DNA from: Hyphomicrobiales bacterium
GTDB lineage: Bacteria; Pseudomonadota; Alphaproteobacteria; Rhizobiales; Rhizobiaceae
DNA: 64,000 nucleotides
NCBI GenBank assembly: GCA_900468285.1
Contig: UBTF01000005.1
Coordinates: 1-64,000 of the forward strand
Direction: 5' to 3'
The translations under genes and the position numbers were made by a program. Position 1 is the stretch's first letter. Each line of letters starts with the position of its first letter. Shown here one piece after another: positions 44,571-53,991 of the stretch. The notes beneath the pieces are model-generated. The model did not search any database. It had not been told where the DNA came from and saw only the letters and a list, made by a program, of their open reading frames with translations.

Positions 44571-44975
44571 CAACGGCCGGCAAATCAAAGCTAATGAAGT
44601 CAATGCTCCCACAACTCGTCGAGTGAGGGTTCGATTCTCATCAAGGCGAAGGCGTGTATTGCCACTGCTTTGCGCCTTCATTTCAGTCATTCAAGACGGC
44701 CAAGACGCCCCCAAGACCCGTCATTCCCAGTTTGAAGTGGTGCCGCCTGCCAACGGTTCGCTCTTGATCAGCGAATTATCCTGTAATCAACAAACGGCAG
44801 AAACCTCTCGCCTTTTGAGATCGTCTTCCGCGGACGAGCCGAGGTCTCGACGCTGATTGCAGGTCAAGACTCTTGGGTTAGTTGATAAGGATAACAACCA
44901 AAACTTAACCGTATCCTTTCCTTGAGGCTTAACCCAGATGGTCTAGGTTCCGTCCAATGAAAAGGCAGATGGCGC
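44571..44975. other. Intergenic stretch with tRNA T-arm-like scrap
   Basis: 405 bp without a gene. GTGAGGGTTCGATTCTCATC at 44622-44641, followed by AAGGCGAAGGCG, resembles a tRNA T arm and 3' end but has no complete cloverleaf. The last 100 bp are A/T-rich and probably hold the promoter of the GGDEF-EAL gene. Confidence 0.4.
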
Positions 44976-47147
44976 ATGATTAAGCAGTCACAGTGGTTCG
45001 TGAAATGGCTAATTCCGGCAAGCGTGGCGGCTCTGGTTGGAGCGATGCTACTTAGCACCCTTTACTGGGCTGCAGCCAAAACCGACGAGGTTGCCGCGGA
45101 GCGGCAGAAGGGTCTCGCCACCCTGATCGTAGCCAAAATTCAATCTTCCGTTGCTCATGATCAAGAGAGCGCCACCGTGTGGGATGACGCGGTCATCAAA
45201 ACCAAGGACGATGATCACGATTGGCTTGACGTGAACCTCGGCCGTTGGATGAACACCTACTTCGGCCATGATGCCGCTGTCGTTTTATCGCCAGATGGAC
45301 TGCCGATTTACCAGTTTCTTGCAAAATCATCCAGCGGAGTGTCACCTGAGGACCTTCGTCTGGCTTATAGTCCACTTGCAAAACGGCTGCGTGAACGACT
45401 TGTCGCTGGAGACCAGGAAGGCATCTCGGACACGGTTCTTTCAATCGGTGAGAGTGATCTGACCTATGTAGGGAGACGACCGGCTGTGGTCAGTGTCAAA
45501 CCGATTATGTCTGACACGGGCGAGATCGAGCAGCAGGCGGGAGAAGAGAACCAGCATGTGGCGGTACGGTTTCTAGATCAAGATTTTCCGGCCGAAATAG
45601 GTGATGAATACCAATTCGCCGAGATGCAGTTCACGACTGAGATGCCCCGCGACCAGCACCACTCCCATATCGCTCTCACCTCGAGGTCCGGACAAACGGT
45701 AGGATACTTAAATTGGCATCCATTCGAGCCGGGAACGAACGTGTTGCACGCGACGATTCCCGTCGTTGGACTGTCCATCATTGGCATATTCATCGCCGCA
45801 AGCTTGGCCGGGCATGCAATCTGGCGACGCTCCGTCAAGCTCAATTTCAATCGCCAGGAGCTTCAACATCTGGCACTGCGCGACAGTCTGACGGGTCTGG
45901 CTAACAGGGCTCATTTCAACAGTGAGCTCGCGGCACGGCTAAGGGAGGCATTGCCTGAGGACTTATTCAGTGTGCTTTTAATTGACCTCGACCGGTTCAA
46001 GGGTGTCAACGATACCTATGGACATCCAACAGGGGACAAACTCATCGCCTTAGTTGCTGCGCGGATGCGGGACATTCTTCCGGACGCTCTCATTGGGCGT
46101 ATTGGGGGTGATGAGTTCACGGTCTTGGTTGAAAGGATGAACCCGGACGACGTCGTCGCCATTGCTGACAAGATTGTCGTGGGCCTGCGCGAGCCTTTTG
46201 AGATTGACGGGGCATATGGTGCCATTGGTGCGAGCGTCGGTGTGGCGATTGCATCAGGTGCGAATGCAGACGCTGTCGAACTGACGAGACAGGCGGATAT
46301 CGCGCTCTATCACGCAAAAGCTGCGGGACGGAATGCATACGCAGTGTTTGGCAATCACATGGACGAACTTCTGCGCACCCGCCGAAAACTGGAACATGAC
46401 CTCCGCGAGGCCTTGGCGACGGGGACGCAGATCGAGGTTGTCTACCAACCGGTCTACTATGCTGACAGCGCGGGCCCGTGCTCGCTCGAGGCTTTGGCGC
46501 GGTGGAAACACCCGGAGCTAGGCCCTATTGGTCCCGATATGTTCATCCCGCTCGCGGAAGAGATCGGCGTCATTAACAGGATTGGAGCTCACGTTCTGGA
46601 GGACGCGTGCAGCCTGATCGCCCGGTTGCCTTCCATAAGTGTCGCCGTGAATGCTTCAACGTCCGAACTCGCTTCAGCTGGCTACCCGCTGCGCGTTCTT
46701 ACCACGCTGGCCAAATGGGGGATCGAACCGGCCCGATTGGAAATCGAGATCACAGAGAGCTTGGCCATCAGTGGTGAGGAGACCGAGCGGAACGTCACGA
46801 TGCTGAGAGCGGCCGGCGTAAGGTTTGCAATCGACGATTTTGGAACCGGATACTCTTCGTTTTCGAGGATCCAGAATGTGAGTGTCGATAGGCTCAAGAT
46901 CGACAAGTCGTTTATCGCTGGGATGGGAGAAGGCCAAAACAGCGCGATCGTCGGAGCGATCATCAACCTCGCTCGGGCGCAGGGGCTACAGACAACGGCT
47001 GAAGGGGTCGAAACCCAGGAGCAGAGAGATGCACTGAAATCGTTGGGCTGCGATAACATCCAAGGGTTTTTGATGTCGCGCCCAATAGCTAGGGACGACA
47101 TCATCGCGCTTCTGCAAGTAGGCCACTTCAATAAAGAGCACGGCTGA
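44976..47147 (+). CDS. CHASE4-GGDEF-EAL membrane c-di-GMP enzyme
   Basis: 723 residues. A first membrane helix (about 10-30), a periplasmic CHASE4-like sensor (IVAKIQSSVAHDQESATVWDDAV is typical), a second helix (about 257-280), then GGDEF (DSLTGLANRAHF; LIDLDRFKGVNDTYGHPTGD; RIGGDEF intact) and EAL (SLEALARWKHP; LEIEITES; AIDDFGTGYSSF; LKIDKSFI; TAEGVET). All catalytic motifs look intact in both domains, so it may make and break c-di-GMP, with one activity dominating. Responds to an unknown periplasmic signal. Confidence 0.93.
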   Translation: MIKQSQWFVKWLIPASVAALVGAMLLSTLYWAAAKTDEVAAERQKGLATLIVAKIQSSVAHDQESATVWDDAVIKTKDDDHDWLDVNLGRWMNTYFGHDAAVVLSPDGLPIYQFLAKSSSGVSPEDLRLAYSPLAKRLRERLVAGDQEGISDTVLSIGESDLTYVGRRPAVVSVKPIMSDTGEIEQQAGEENQHVAVRFLDQDFPAEIGDEYQFAEMQFTTEMPRDQHHSHIALTSRSGQTVGYLNWHPFEPGTNVLHATIPVVGLSIIGIFIAASLAGHAIWRRSVKLNFNRQELQHLALRDSLTGLANRAHFNSELAARLREALPEDLFSVLLIDLDRFKGVNDTYGHPTGDKLIALVAARMRDILPDALIGRIGGDEFTVLVERMNPDDVVAIADKIVVGLREPFEIDGAYGAIGASVGVAIASGANADAVELTRQADIALYHAKAAGRNAYAVFGNHMDELLRTRRKLEHDLREALATGTQIEVVYQPVYYADSAGPCSLEALARWKHPELGPIGPDMFIPLAEEIGVINRIGAHVLEDACSLIARLPSISVAVNASTSELASAGYPLRVLTTLAKWGIEPARLEIEITESLAISGEETERNVTMLRAAGVRFAIDDFGTGYSSFSRIQNVSVDRLKIDKSFIAGMGEGQNSAIVGAIINLARAQGLQTTAEGVETQEQRDALKSLGCDNIQGFLMSRPIARDDIIALLQVGHFNKEHG

Positions 47148-47428
47148 CCAGCCGGCTGGGCTCAGAATTTCGAACGCAACGCGGCGCGATGCGACGAACA
47201 ATTTATTTCTGCGCTAGAAACGAGTCGTCGACTAATGACCCAGTCACCTATGGCTAGGCTCCCAATTAAGGACGGAGCAACCAAAAGGTTTCTGCCATCC
47301 AGTGAGCAAAAACAAATTCTGCCGTGGGCAAAGTGGGCAACGACGCGCGTACAAATTACATTTCGCGCTTGAGATATCAAAGCACTCGATGGATTAAGGT
47401 CCCGTTAAAGGACCATAGGGCGCTTTAA

Positions 47429-48436
47429 TCATGATGCTATGGAGCGGGCAGCTTCACTCCTGTACCGTGCAAGGCTGGAAATATACCTGGTCAAGGGCAT
47501 GTCGATATTTTGCATCGACGCGAGTTCGAGTACCGCTTCACAGATCGCCGCGAGTTCCAGTTGTCTGCCGCTCTCGTAGTCCTGCAACATTGATGTTTTG
47601 GCATCTCCCATTCCGGCTCCAAATTTCAACAAGCCCTCTGGGTCTGCTTCGAGGCGCGCACCAAAGGAAGCGGCGACAAGCATTGTTTCATCAATCAGTT
47701 TGCGAGAAATCATAGACAGATCTTCACGGCCGCACACATGTTTCAATGGTGCTCCGGCCACCACCGAAAGGGGGTTAGACATCAAATTGGCGGTGACCTT
47801 CGTCCACAACGGGTCACGGATCCTTGAGCTCAGGCGTGTCGCGATACCACAGCGGTTAAAGGTCTCTACCAGCGAATGCGTTCGGCCACGTTCGATGTCG
47901 TCGATTTCGCCCAGCACCATTCTGATCGGATTGAGTGCCACAGCCTTACCAAGCCCCACGCGCTCGACGGTAAAGGAGGCAATTACTCCGACCGTTTGTT
48001 CTGGCGGCATGAGGCTTGCCAGAGCGCCTTCGGGATCGACTGATCGGACGGTTCTTCCTGCGAACCGTCCCGATATGCCGTGGAAGTACCACCAAGGGAT
48101 GCCGTTTACGACAGGGAGGATCAGAGTGTAGGGACCTATGGCTTTCCTCGAAGTGATCGCAAGTGACTCGAGATCCTGGGCCTTCGAGCAGAGGAGCAAG
48201 ACGTCGTGAATACCAATGTCGTTTCCGTCGCTGGCGAGAACGTCCGCCCTTATCTCTCCTTGGGGTTGGCACAGTGTGACACCGGACGATGAAATCGCCT
48301 TCAAACTATCCCCTCGTGCTATTACGGTTACCTGTTGGCCTCCCGCACCCAGCAAGGCGGCGAGAGTGGTCCCGATCGCCCCAGGGCCAGCTACGCAGAT
48401 TTTTAGGGTTCCGTCGAAAGCAGGTCGTACACTCAT
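47429..48436 (-). CDS. 2-dehydropantoate 2-reductase (PanE)-like protein
   Basis: 335 residues from ATG 48436 (an ATG 39 bases upstream is possible). N-terminal Rossmann motif KICVAGPGAIGTTLAALLGAGGQQVTVIARG and the C-terminal helical domain with DPLWTKVTANLMSNPLSVVAG, the ApbA/PanE active-site Lys/Asn region. Family members reduce ketopantoate in coenzyme A synthesis, but this branch is often an accessory ketoacid reductase. Monocistronic. Confidence 0.85.
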   Translation of the reverse strand: MSVRPAFDGTLKICVAGPGAIGTTLAALLGAGGQQVTVIARGDSLKAISSSGVTLCQPQGEIRADVLASDGNDIGIHDVLLLCSKAQDLESLAITSRKAIGPYTLILPVVNGIPWWYFHGISGRFAGRTVRSVDPEGALASLMPPEQTVGVIASFTVERVGLGKAVALNPIRMVLGEIDDIERGRTHSLVETFNRCGIATRLSSRIRDPLWTKVTANLMSNPLSVVAGAPLKHVCGREDLSMISRKLIDETMLVAASFGARLEADPEGLLKFGAGMGDAKTSMLQDYESGRQLELAAICEAVLELASMQNIDMPLTRYISSLARYRSEAARSIAS

Positions 48437-48769
48437 CTTATCCATCCATGCGAAAGTTATTTTTTCTTGTCGCATAGGGTGGGTTCTGAGAGATTTCAGG
48501 CTGGAGGCCGTCTGTTACATTCAAAATTTGAGCCACGGCAACTGATCGGATGCGGGAAACTTGGCCTGATCTTCGAGAGTTGCCCATTTTCGATCTTTTT
48601 CAATCTCGCGGCTTTTACATAGTGAGCTCCCGAAGCCATCGGCCGATCAGGTCAGTGAACGCGATCAGCGACCCGCATGACGGCTAGCTTCGCAAAGCCG
48701 GGATGGACCAAGACCGCACAAAGGTCGAAGGGATCACTGTGCATAACGCCGCCGTTAAGATTCAACAAG

Positions 48770-50059
48770 TTAAGTGATATGGTGTCGAGGACCTTTGTTA
48801 CGACTCCGTTCAAGGCGCTCGCGTCCAAAAGCGCTACATCGAATCAGGGCGCGCCCCTCGCCACTACCCACAACTGATGATGCAAGGGATCGGCTTGGGG
48901 GGTGGTGCAGCAATTCATCTGGACGTGCGGCCTCAACGCGATTCCGCCCAAGGGCTTTCGCGCGGTACAGCGCGCCATCGGCGCTTGCAAGCATCCCAGC
49001 GAGGTCGTGGCAGTCTGGTGCCGCAAGGCCGATACTGACGGTGGCTTGGGTTTTCAGGCCCTCTGCCCGCGCGGCTGCTTTGGCGAACCGGCTTGCGATC
49101 GCCGAGCCGCGACTGAGAGCTTGGGAATGGTCGCACCGTGGCAGAAGCGCAGCGAATTCCTCACCGCCCAGCCGGACAATAAGCGCGTCGGGCCCCGCTT
49201 CTTCGCAGGCGATCTTGGCGAACAGCTGCAAAACCTTATCTCCGGTTGGATGTCCATGACGGTCGTTGATCGCCTTGAAGTGGTCGAGGTCGAAGGCGAG
49301 CAGGGAGACGGGGTCACCATGCCGTTCCCGGAGGCTTCGAGATGCCTGCTCAAAAAAGGCGTGACGGTTTGCAAGCCCGGTCAACTGATCGGTTTGTGAC
49401 ATGCGGAGAAGGTGGAGCTTTTCCTCCTCTCGAATAATCATCAGAAAGGACATTGGCATCGCTACCGAGTACAAGACGGCCTCGTACATCGTCACCTTCC
49501 CGATGATGGAGATTATATCTTGCCCATACCGCTGAAGGAGAACAGGGGCAATGAACGCTCGGCCAAAGTAGAACACGGCATGGAAGGCCGAGACCGATAC
49601 TGCGATCGGACGTGAGCGCAATCGTAGAACCGTGCGACTGCGTAGAAGTAAACATGCTGTCAGGCCGCAGGTCAGCGCGATGGGTATAGACGAGACATGG
49701 TTCCAGAAGGCGGCCGGGAAGTGCGTGCCAGCGATCGCCCAGGCGATGGCTAGGAAGCTTAGCGCTGCTACGGACGACCAGAGATACCGGTGACCGTCCA
49801 GACCGGCGACGGCGTTAAGGACCAGAATGTAGCCCAACATCATTAGGATGTTGATCGCCCCCATGCCGAGCGCGACCGGAAAGTGGCTGCGGTTCATTGC
49901 AAGTATGCAACCGAGAACGAACGCGAAGAGTGCCGCGGCCAGAACACCGAGCACGCGTGCGCGACCTGGATGAGCCTGCCTTTCCCAAAGGAGAAGCAAC
50001 GCTGACACCAGTAGCGTTCCGACGGTTAAGTACCAAAGGGTTTGTAAATCGATCTGCAT
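48770..50059 (-). CDS. Membrane-bound diguanylate cyclase (GGDEF), copy 2
   Basis: 429 residues from ATG 50059. Same architecture as the gene at 4007-5221: helical membrane half, then GGDEF with DQLTGLANR, FDLDHFKAINDRHGHPTGD and an intact GGEEF. Over about 390 aligned residues I count roughly 26 differences (about 93% identity). One extra G in the plus strand near 48898 shifts the last codons, replacing the copy 1 tail with about 40 different residues. Similarity in DNA extends upstream to about 50180. Likely active. Confidence 0.92.
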   Translation of the reverse strand: MQIDLQTLWYLTVGTLLVSALLLLWERQAHPGRARVLGVLAAALFAFVLGCILAMNRSHFPVALGMGAINILMMLGYILVLNAVAGLDGHRYLWSSVAALSFLAIAWAIAGTHFPAAFWNHVSSIPIALTCGLTACLLLRSRTVLRLRSRPIAVSVSAFHAVFYFGRAFIAPVLLQRYGQDIISIIGKVTMYEAVLYSVAMPMSFLMIIREEEKLHLLRMSQTDQLTGLANRHAFFEQASRSLRERHGDPVSLLAFDLDHFKAINDRHGHPTGDKVLQLFAKIACEEAGPDALIVRLGGEEFAALLPRCDHSQALSRGSAIASRFAKAAARAEGLKTQATVSIGLAAPDCHDLAGMLASADGALYRAKALGRNRVEAARPDELLHHPPSRSLASSVVGSGEGRALIRCSAFGRERLERSRNKGPRHHIT

Positions 50060-50590
50060 TGCTCTGCCTGCCTTACGTCAAAGCCTACAGGGTGTTTTTT
50101 ATAAGATCCTTTACGTCGCCTCTCATATTGCCGATATGGTTGGCGTAGTGTTAAGCGTGCTGTTGAGAGCCGGCACTAAAGCTAGGGCTACGGCATGAGC
50201 TGCGAATATAGCGCGCCTGGGAGAGACTAATGTTTCCATGAGCCCAAAACGGGCGCCTTTTGATAGAACCAATAGGTTAAGCGTTGGTCTGAATATCAAA
50301 CAGGTCAGAGGTTCTGAATCTCTTCAAGGCGAAGACGGCAAGGATTGGCCTGATGGGTGCGGACATGTTCCGTAACCATCTGTTTTCGGTTGAGCGATTC
50401 GATTTCAATCAGTTGAGATCGAAGTTTCAATCAGTCACGCTTTGACTTTCAATCCGTTAGTATCGTAATCGCAGATGGTTATCGAGAGGTGATGCTGTCG
50501 CGCTTGATCCGAGGCTGCTCGAGCGACGCGTTCCATAGGCTACGCCAGACACGCAAGCGGACATTGCGCAGGGCAATCAAAGGCGCTATA
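50060..50590. other. Intergenic stretch with duplicated upstream region and tRNA-like scrap
   Basis: The first 120 bp match the region upstream of the other diguanylate cyclase (5222-5345). At 50301-50332, CAGAGGTTCTGAATCTCTTC followed by AAGGCGAAGACG resembles a decayed tRNA 3' half. No gene seen. Confidence 0.45.
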
Positions 50591-50608
50591 TGTAGGCACG
50601 TTCCTACA
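50591..50608. promoter_or_regulatory. Toxin-antitoxin operator TGTAGG-N6-CCTACA
   Basis: A perfect 6-bp inverted repeat with six-base centre, 13 bp upstream of the antitoxin ATG and overlapping the likely -10 region. Position fits autoregulation by the antitoxin or the complex. Confidence 0.6.
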
Positions 50609-50620
50609 CGGGAGGCGCAT

Positions 50621-50875
50621 ATGGCCACTATCAGCTTGACTAGCCGCGAATTGAATCATGATGTTGGCAGAGCGAAAAAAGCTGCTGAAGCGGGGCCTGT
50701 CGTCATCACTGATCGAGGTAAACCTTCGCACGTGTTGATGACATATGGTGAGTTTGAGCGTCTCACAGGCAAGCGTCACAATCTTGTGGATGCGCTTTCA
50801 ATGCCTGGATTGTCGGATATCGATTTTGATCCGTCTCGATCGGTCATAGCAACTCGAGAAGTTGATCTGTCTTGA
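50621..50875 (+). CDS. Phd/YefM-family antitoxin
   Basis: 84 residues from ATG 50621, with GGGAGG ahead. The Phd/YefM fold appears as ISLTSRELNHDVGRAKKAAEAGPVVITDRGKPSHVLMTYGEFERL, with a C-terminal toxin-binding tail (DFDPSRSVIATREVDLS). It neutralises the PIN toxin encoded by the next gene, with which it overlaps, and should repress its own promoter. Confidence 0.92.
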   Translation: MATISLTSRELNHDVGRAKKAAEAGPVVITDRGKPSHVLMTYGEFERLTGKRHNLVDALSMPGLSDIDFDPSRSVIATREVDLS

Positions 50876-51294
50876 GATATCTGCTCGATACGAACGTTGT
50901 CTCTGAGCTTCGCAAGGTTGGTGACGGTCGAGCTGATCTGAATGTGACGGCTTGGCTAAGCGGGCAGGATTCCCGTGATTTATACATTTCTGCTATAACG
51001 ATTCTGGAGCTTGAGCGAGGGATACTCAGCATCCAACGGCGTGACGTTGAGCAGGGCGCTCGCTTACGAACCTGGATGGATAGCCGAGTTCGCCCGGAGT
51101 TTGCTCAGCGTATCATTGCTATCGATGAAGCAATCGCGACGCGGTGTGCCCACTTGCACATTCCGGATCGCCGAAATGAAGCTGATGCACTCATTGCGGC
51201 CACGGCAGCCGTGCACGGGCTGGTGGTCGTTACACGCAACATTAGAGACTTCGGGGGAACCGGCGTTATTCTCGTGGACCCGTGGCGCGCCTAA
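50872..51294 (+). CDS. PIN-domain ribonuclease toxin (VapC/FitB-type)
   Basis: 140 residues, TTG start at 50872 overlapping the antitoxin stop. PIN-domain acidic residues are all visible: Asp in YLLDTNVVSEL, Glu in ITILELERGI, Asp in NEADALIAATA and the last in VVTRNIRDFGG. A Mg-dependent RNase that cleaves RNA, kept inactive by the antitoxin. Part of a plasmid- or island-stabilising module. Confidence 0.92.
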   Translation: MRYLLDTNVVSELRKVGDGRADLNVTAWLSGQDSRDLYISAITILELERGILSIQRRDVEQGARLRTWMDSRVRPEFAQRIIAIDEAIATRCAHLHIPDRRNEADALIAATAAVHGLVVVTRNIRDFGGTGVILVDPWRA

Positions 51295-51588
51295 GGAAAA
51301 GCGCGCAGGGCAACTCAGTCGAGTTCGTTACAATACAGAGGTCGGCGGTTCAGCTCCTTCAAGAGCAGGGTTACATGACAGCGTGGGGGGGACCGAGTCC
51401 TTTCTAGATGGTCAGTTGTCAACGTTTTGAGCTGTCGACGTGCGACGACCGATGTACGTGGAGCAAAGTGACTGGCACTGTTGCTTGTAAATCCTAAACC
51501 GCAGTGATCAGTGCGTCGAGCTACAACTGTTAGGATTCATTTTGATTCCTGCTGGAATAAATCTTGCCAGGACTACGTATATTAAGAC

Positions 51589-51888
51589 GTGGACCCTGCG
51601 AACCGACCGTTTGACGTAGTTGGACAGCTATCGAGCTTGAGACGATACGCCCGCTCGCTTGTACGAAACACCAGCGATGCTGACGACCTCGTACAGGACG
51701 CGCTTGTAAAAGCCTCGAGCGCCAACGCTCGCAACTGGCTCTTGTCGATCCTGCACAACACGCATATCGATCGCTACAGATCAGCCTCCGCTCGACAGCG
51801 TAGGGATGACATCGTTTCGGGAGACTCATCGCTCTCCTATCCAGCGCCCCAGGAGCAGAGCGCGTACCTTTCACAGGTCAAGAATATT
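51589..51888 (+). pseudogene. ECF sigma factor remnant
   Basis: GTG 51589 opens [29 protein letters not shown], sigma region 2.1-2.2, then jumps to [20 protein letters not shown] (region 2.4) with roughly nine codons missing between, and ends at [13 protein letters not shown]. Region 4 is absent: the sequence passes directly into the TerC gene. So an ECF sigma gene has both an internal deletion and a lost C-terminal half. Confidence 0.75.
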
Positions 51889-51895
51889 CGAATGG

Positions 51896-52630
51896 ATGTC
51901 CGACCCAGCCGCCTGGGCGGGCCTTGCCACCCTGATCGTCCTCGAAATCGTATTGGGGATCGACAACCTCGTCTTCATTGCCATCCTCGCAGACAAGCTA
52001 CAGGAACATCAGCGCGAGAAAGCGCGTCTGATCGGTCTCGGGCTCGCATTTGGCATGCGGCTCATCCTGCTGGCCTCCATCGCCTGGATCGTCACGCTGA
52101 CCTCGCCATTGTTTACTTTTCTAAGCGTCGTACTCTCAGGATGTGACCTCATTCTGATCTTCGGCGGTGTGTTCCTGCTGTTCAAGGGAACGATGGAACT
52201 GCACGAGCGTCTGGAAGGGCACACCGAGCGCACGGACGGTCCAGTCGAGCATGCCATCTTATGGCAGGTGCTCGTGCAGATCGTGGTTCTCGACGCGGTC
52301 TTCTCCCTCGACAGCGTGATCACTGCCGTCGGCATGGTGCAGCATCTCTCGGTGATCGGCGTCATTGTCGCCATGGGTGTCATGATGGCAGCCTCCAAAC
52401 CATTGATAGCATTCGTGTCGAAACATCCGACCGTTGTCATTCTATGCCTGGGCTTCCTGATCGGCTTCTCGCTGATCGTTGAAGGCCTTGGGTTCCATAT
52501 TCCGAAGGGCTACCTCTACGCAGCCATCGGCTTTTCGGTCAAACGCGCATTGTGGTCTTGCTGCAAGTGTCACTTCAGAGCACGATCGACGGCAGTCGAA
52601 ATGACATCACGGTGGTTCGATTCCGCTTAA
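51896..52630 (+). pseudogene. Truncated TerC-family membrane protein
   Basis: TerC-family proteins are inner-membrane proteins linked to metal-ion (Mn) export. From ATG 51896: [50 protein letters not shown], then [17 protein letters not shown] and [13 protein letters not shown]. After this the family sequence ends abruptly (about 52540) and is replaced by about 30 unrelated residues. The codon where relatives have their start Met (before FEW) reads ATA. The gene is therefore cut at its 3' end and joined at its 5' end to a sigma remnant. May still give a membrane protein of reduced size. Confidence 0.72.
52606..52625. other. tRNA T-arm-like scrap at a recombination junction
   Basis: CGGTGGTTCGATTCCGCT looks like a T arm, but no full tRNA surrounds it. 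It sits 70 bp after the break in TerC and 40 bp before the ROK gene end. Confidence 0.3.
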
Positions 52631-52661
52631 GAGCTTAGACAGTTTGTTGGTTTCCGTTTGC

Positions 52662-53867
52662 TCAGTAGAACATTCGTCGGAATGGGATAATCGCCGCTCC
52701 CATGGCGGCTGCGTCGGACGCGATCTCCGATATGACCAGTTCGGGCCCCCCTCTATGAACACCATAACGTGGCCGGTCGAAAATTTTTGTGCGTTCAATC
52801 AGCATCGATGCCAGCATGTGCGGGATCTGGCCGCCAAATACTATCGCTTGTGGATCAAGTGTGGATCGGATCGCGTTGACAAGGCGGTTATAAGCGGGCG
52901 TTACGGTCTCCACCCATTCCGATACGCCCGGCCACTCAGGATCGAAATGACGGCGCATGTAGTGTATTGAAGGCACATTCACGCCATTCCTGTTTATCTG
53001 ATCGATTAGATATTGAAGTGCGGGACGCCGTTTCGTTTCAATTTCATCATAAAGACCGGAAAACTCGCCCGCGTTCCCTCTGCCACCCTGTAACAACTCG
53101 CCATCGATGATCACTCCGCCACCAAAACCGTAATTGAAACTGAGATACGCAAAATCGCTCGTAAAGCGGCCAATCCCGAACATTGATTCTGCGACGGCGC
53201 CCGATTTTCCGCCATTGATGACCCATACTGGCCGGCTAAAGAGGTCAGATACGATTGGCCCAAGTTCAATCATCGACCACTCACGGAGCGGCAGCGGTGC
53301 ATTATGGCGCGTTCCCTCGACGTGATAGCCAGCAATCGCAAACCCTATTCCGAATAGATCGTCATCCGCTAGGTTGTTTTGCTGCTGCAACTCGACCACC
53401 TGTTTTTTTACGGAGTGAAGCGCTTCTTGCATCGTCGTTTTAAGAAGCGGCACTTCGCGTTCGCCAACGATATTACCTGCCAGATCAATGATGCAGATTC
53501 CAATGATGTCGGTATTAACGGATATGCCACAGGCATAGGCGAACGAGCCGTTGAGGTGAAGCATTGGGCTTGGCTGTCCGCGGCCTAGACCTGCTTTGGC
53601 AGACCCCAAAACAATGATCTTTCGTTCGGCCAAGTGGTCGAGAATCCGGTGGACCGACTGCTGGGTAAGATCGGTATACTCATTGATTTCAGAACGAGAA
53701 ATCCCGGGTTGTCGCCAGATTAAACGTAGCAACCTGCGCTCATTAGCAGAAACAACTGTCAACTCATCTTGAACGCGAATAAATCGCCGAGCAATTAGAG
53801 CTTCCGGAAGATAACGACCCGCCAACAAACCACCCACTTTCCCACGCCGGACATAATATGGCTCCAA
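52662..53867 (-). CDS. ROK-family transcriptional repressor
   Basis: 401 residues. The N-terminal MarR-like HTH reads LIWRQPGISRSEINEYTDLTQQSVHRILDHLAERKIIV; the sugar-kinase-like ROK domain follows (DLFGIGFAIAGY, FNYGFGGGVIIDGELLQGGRGNAGEFSG). The usual zinc-binding His/Cys cluster (GHxxx...CxCGxxGC) is absent after the AGE motif, so it is a divergent member. It is divergent from ugpB and the phosphodiester operon, and a perfect inverted repeat lies in between, so it probably represses that operon until a ligand binds. Confidence 0.88.
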   Translation of the reverse strand: MEPYYVRRGKVGGLLAGRYLPEALIARRFIRVQDELTVVSANERRLLRLIWRQPGISRSEINEYTDLTQQSVHRILDHLAERKIIVLGSAKAGLGRGQPSPMLHLNGSFAYACGISVNTDIIGICIIDLAGNIVGEREVPLLKTTMQEALHSVKKQVVELQQQNNLADDDLFGIGFAIAGYHVEGTRHNAPLPLREWSMIELGPIVSDLFSRPVWVINGGKSGAVAESMFGIGRFTSDFAYLSFNYGFGGGVIIDGELLQGGRGNAGEFSGLYDEIETKRRPALQYLIDQINRNGVNVPSIHYMRRHFDPEWPGVSEWVETVTPAYNRLVNAIRSTLDPQAIVFGGQIPHMLASMLIERTKIFDRPRYGVHRGGPELVISEIASDAAAMGAAIIPFRRMFY

Positions 53868-53920
53868 GCCGATCTACTGGCGAAGAGGCACGTAGACAAG
53901 TCCATTTTGCCGTCATCTGA

Positions 53921-53943
53921 TTGTTACACATAAAGCGTAACAA
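53921..53943. promoter_or_regulatory. ROK operator candidate TTGTTAC-N9-GTAACAA
   Basis: A perfect 7-bp inverted repeat in the 124-bp region between the ROK gene and ugpB. Position and symmetry suit a repressor dimer controlling both directions. Confidence 0.65.
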
Positions 53944-53991
53944 TCTCCCTCGAGATCAATCATCTTTCAAAACACCCGCTGCGAGGGCGAA

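Noticed and set aside
47148-47428. Possible small gene between the GGDEF-EAL and PanE-like genes
   Set aside because: Only short frames without start context; probably a spacer.
48476-48769. Possible regulator remnant downstream of copy 2 of the cyclase
   Set aside because: Some short stretches look protein-like on the minus strand, but no family could be matched and several stops interrupt it.
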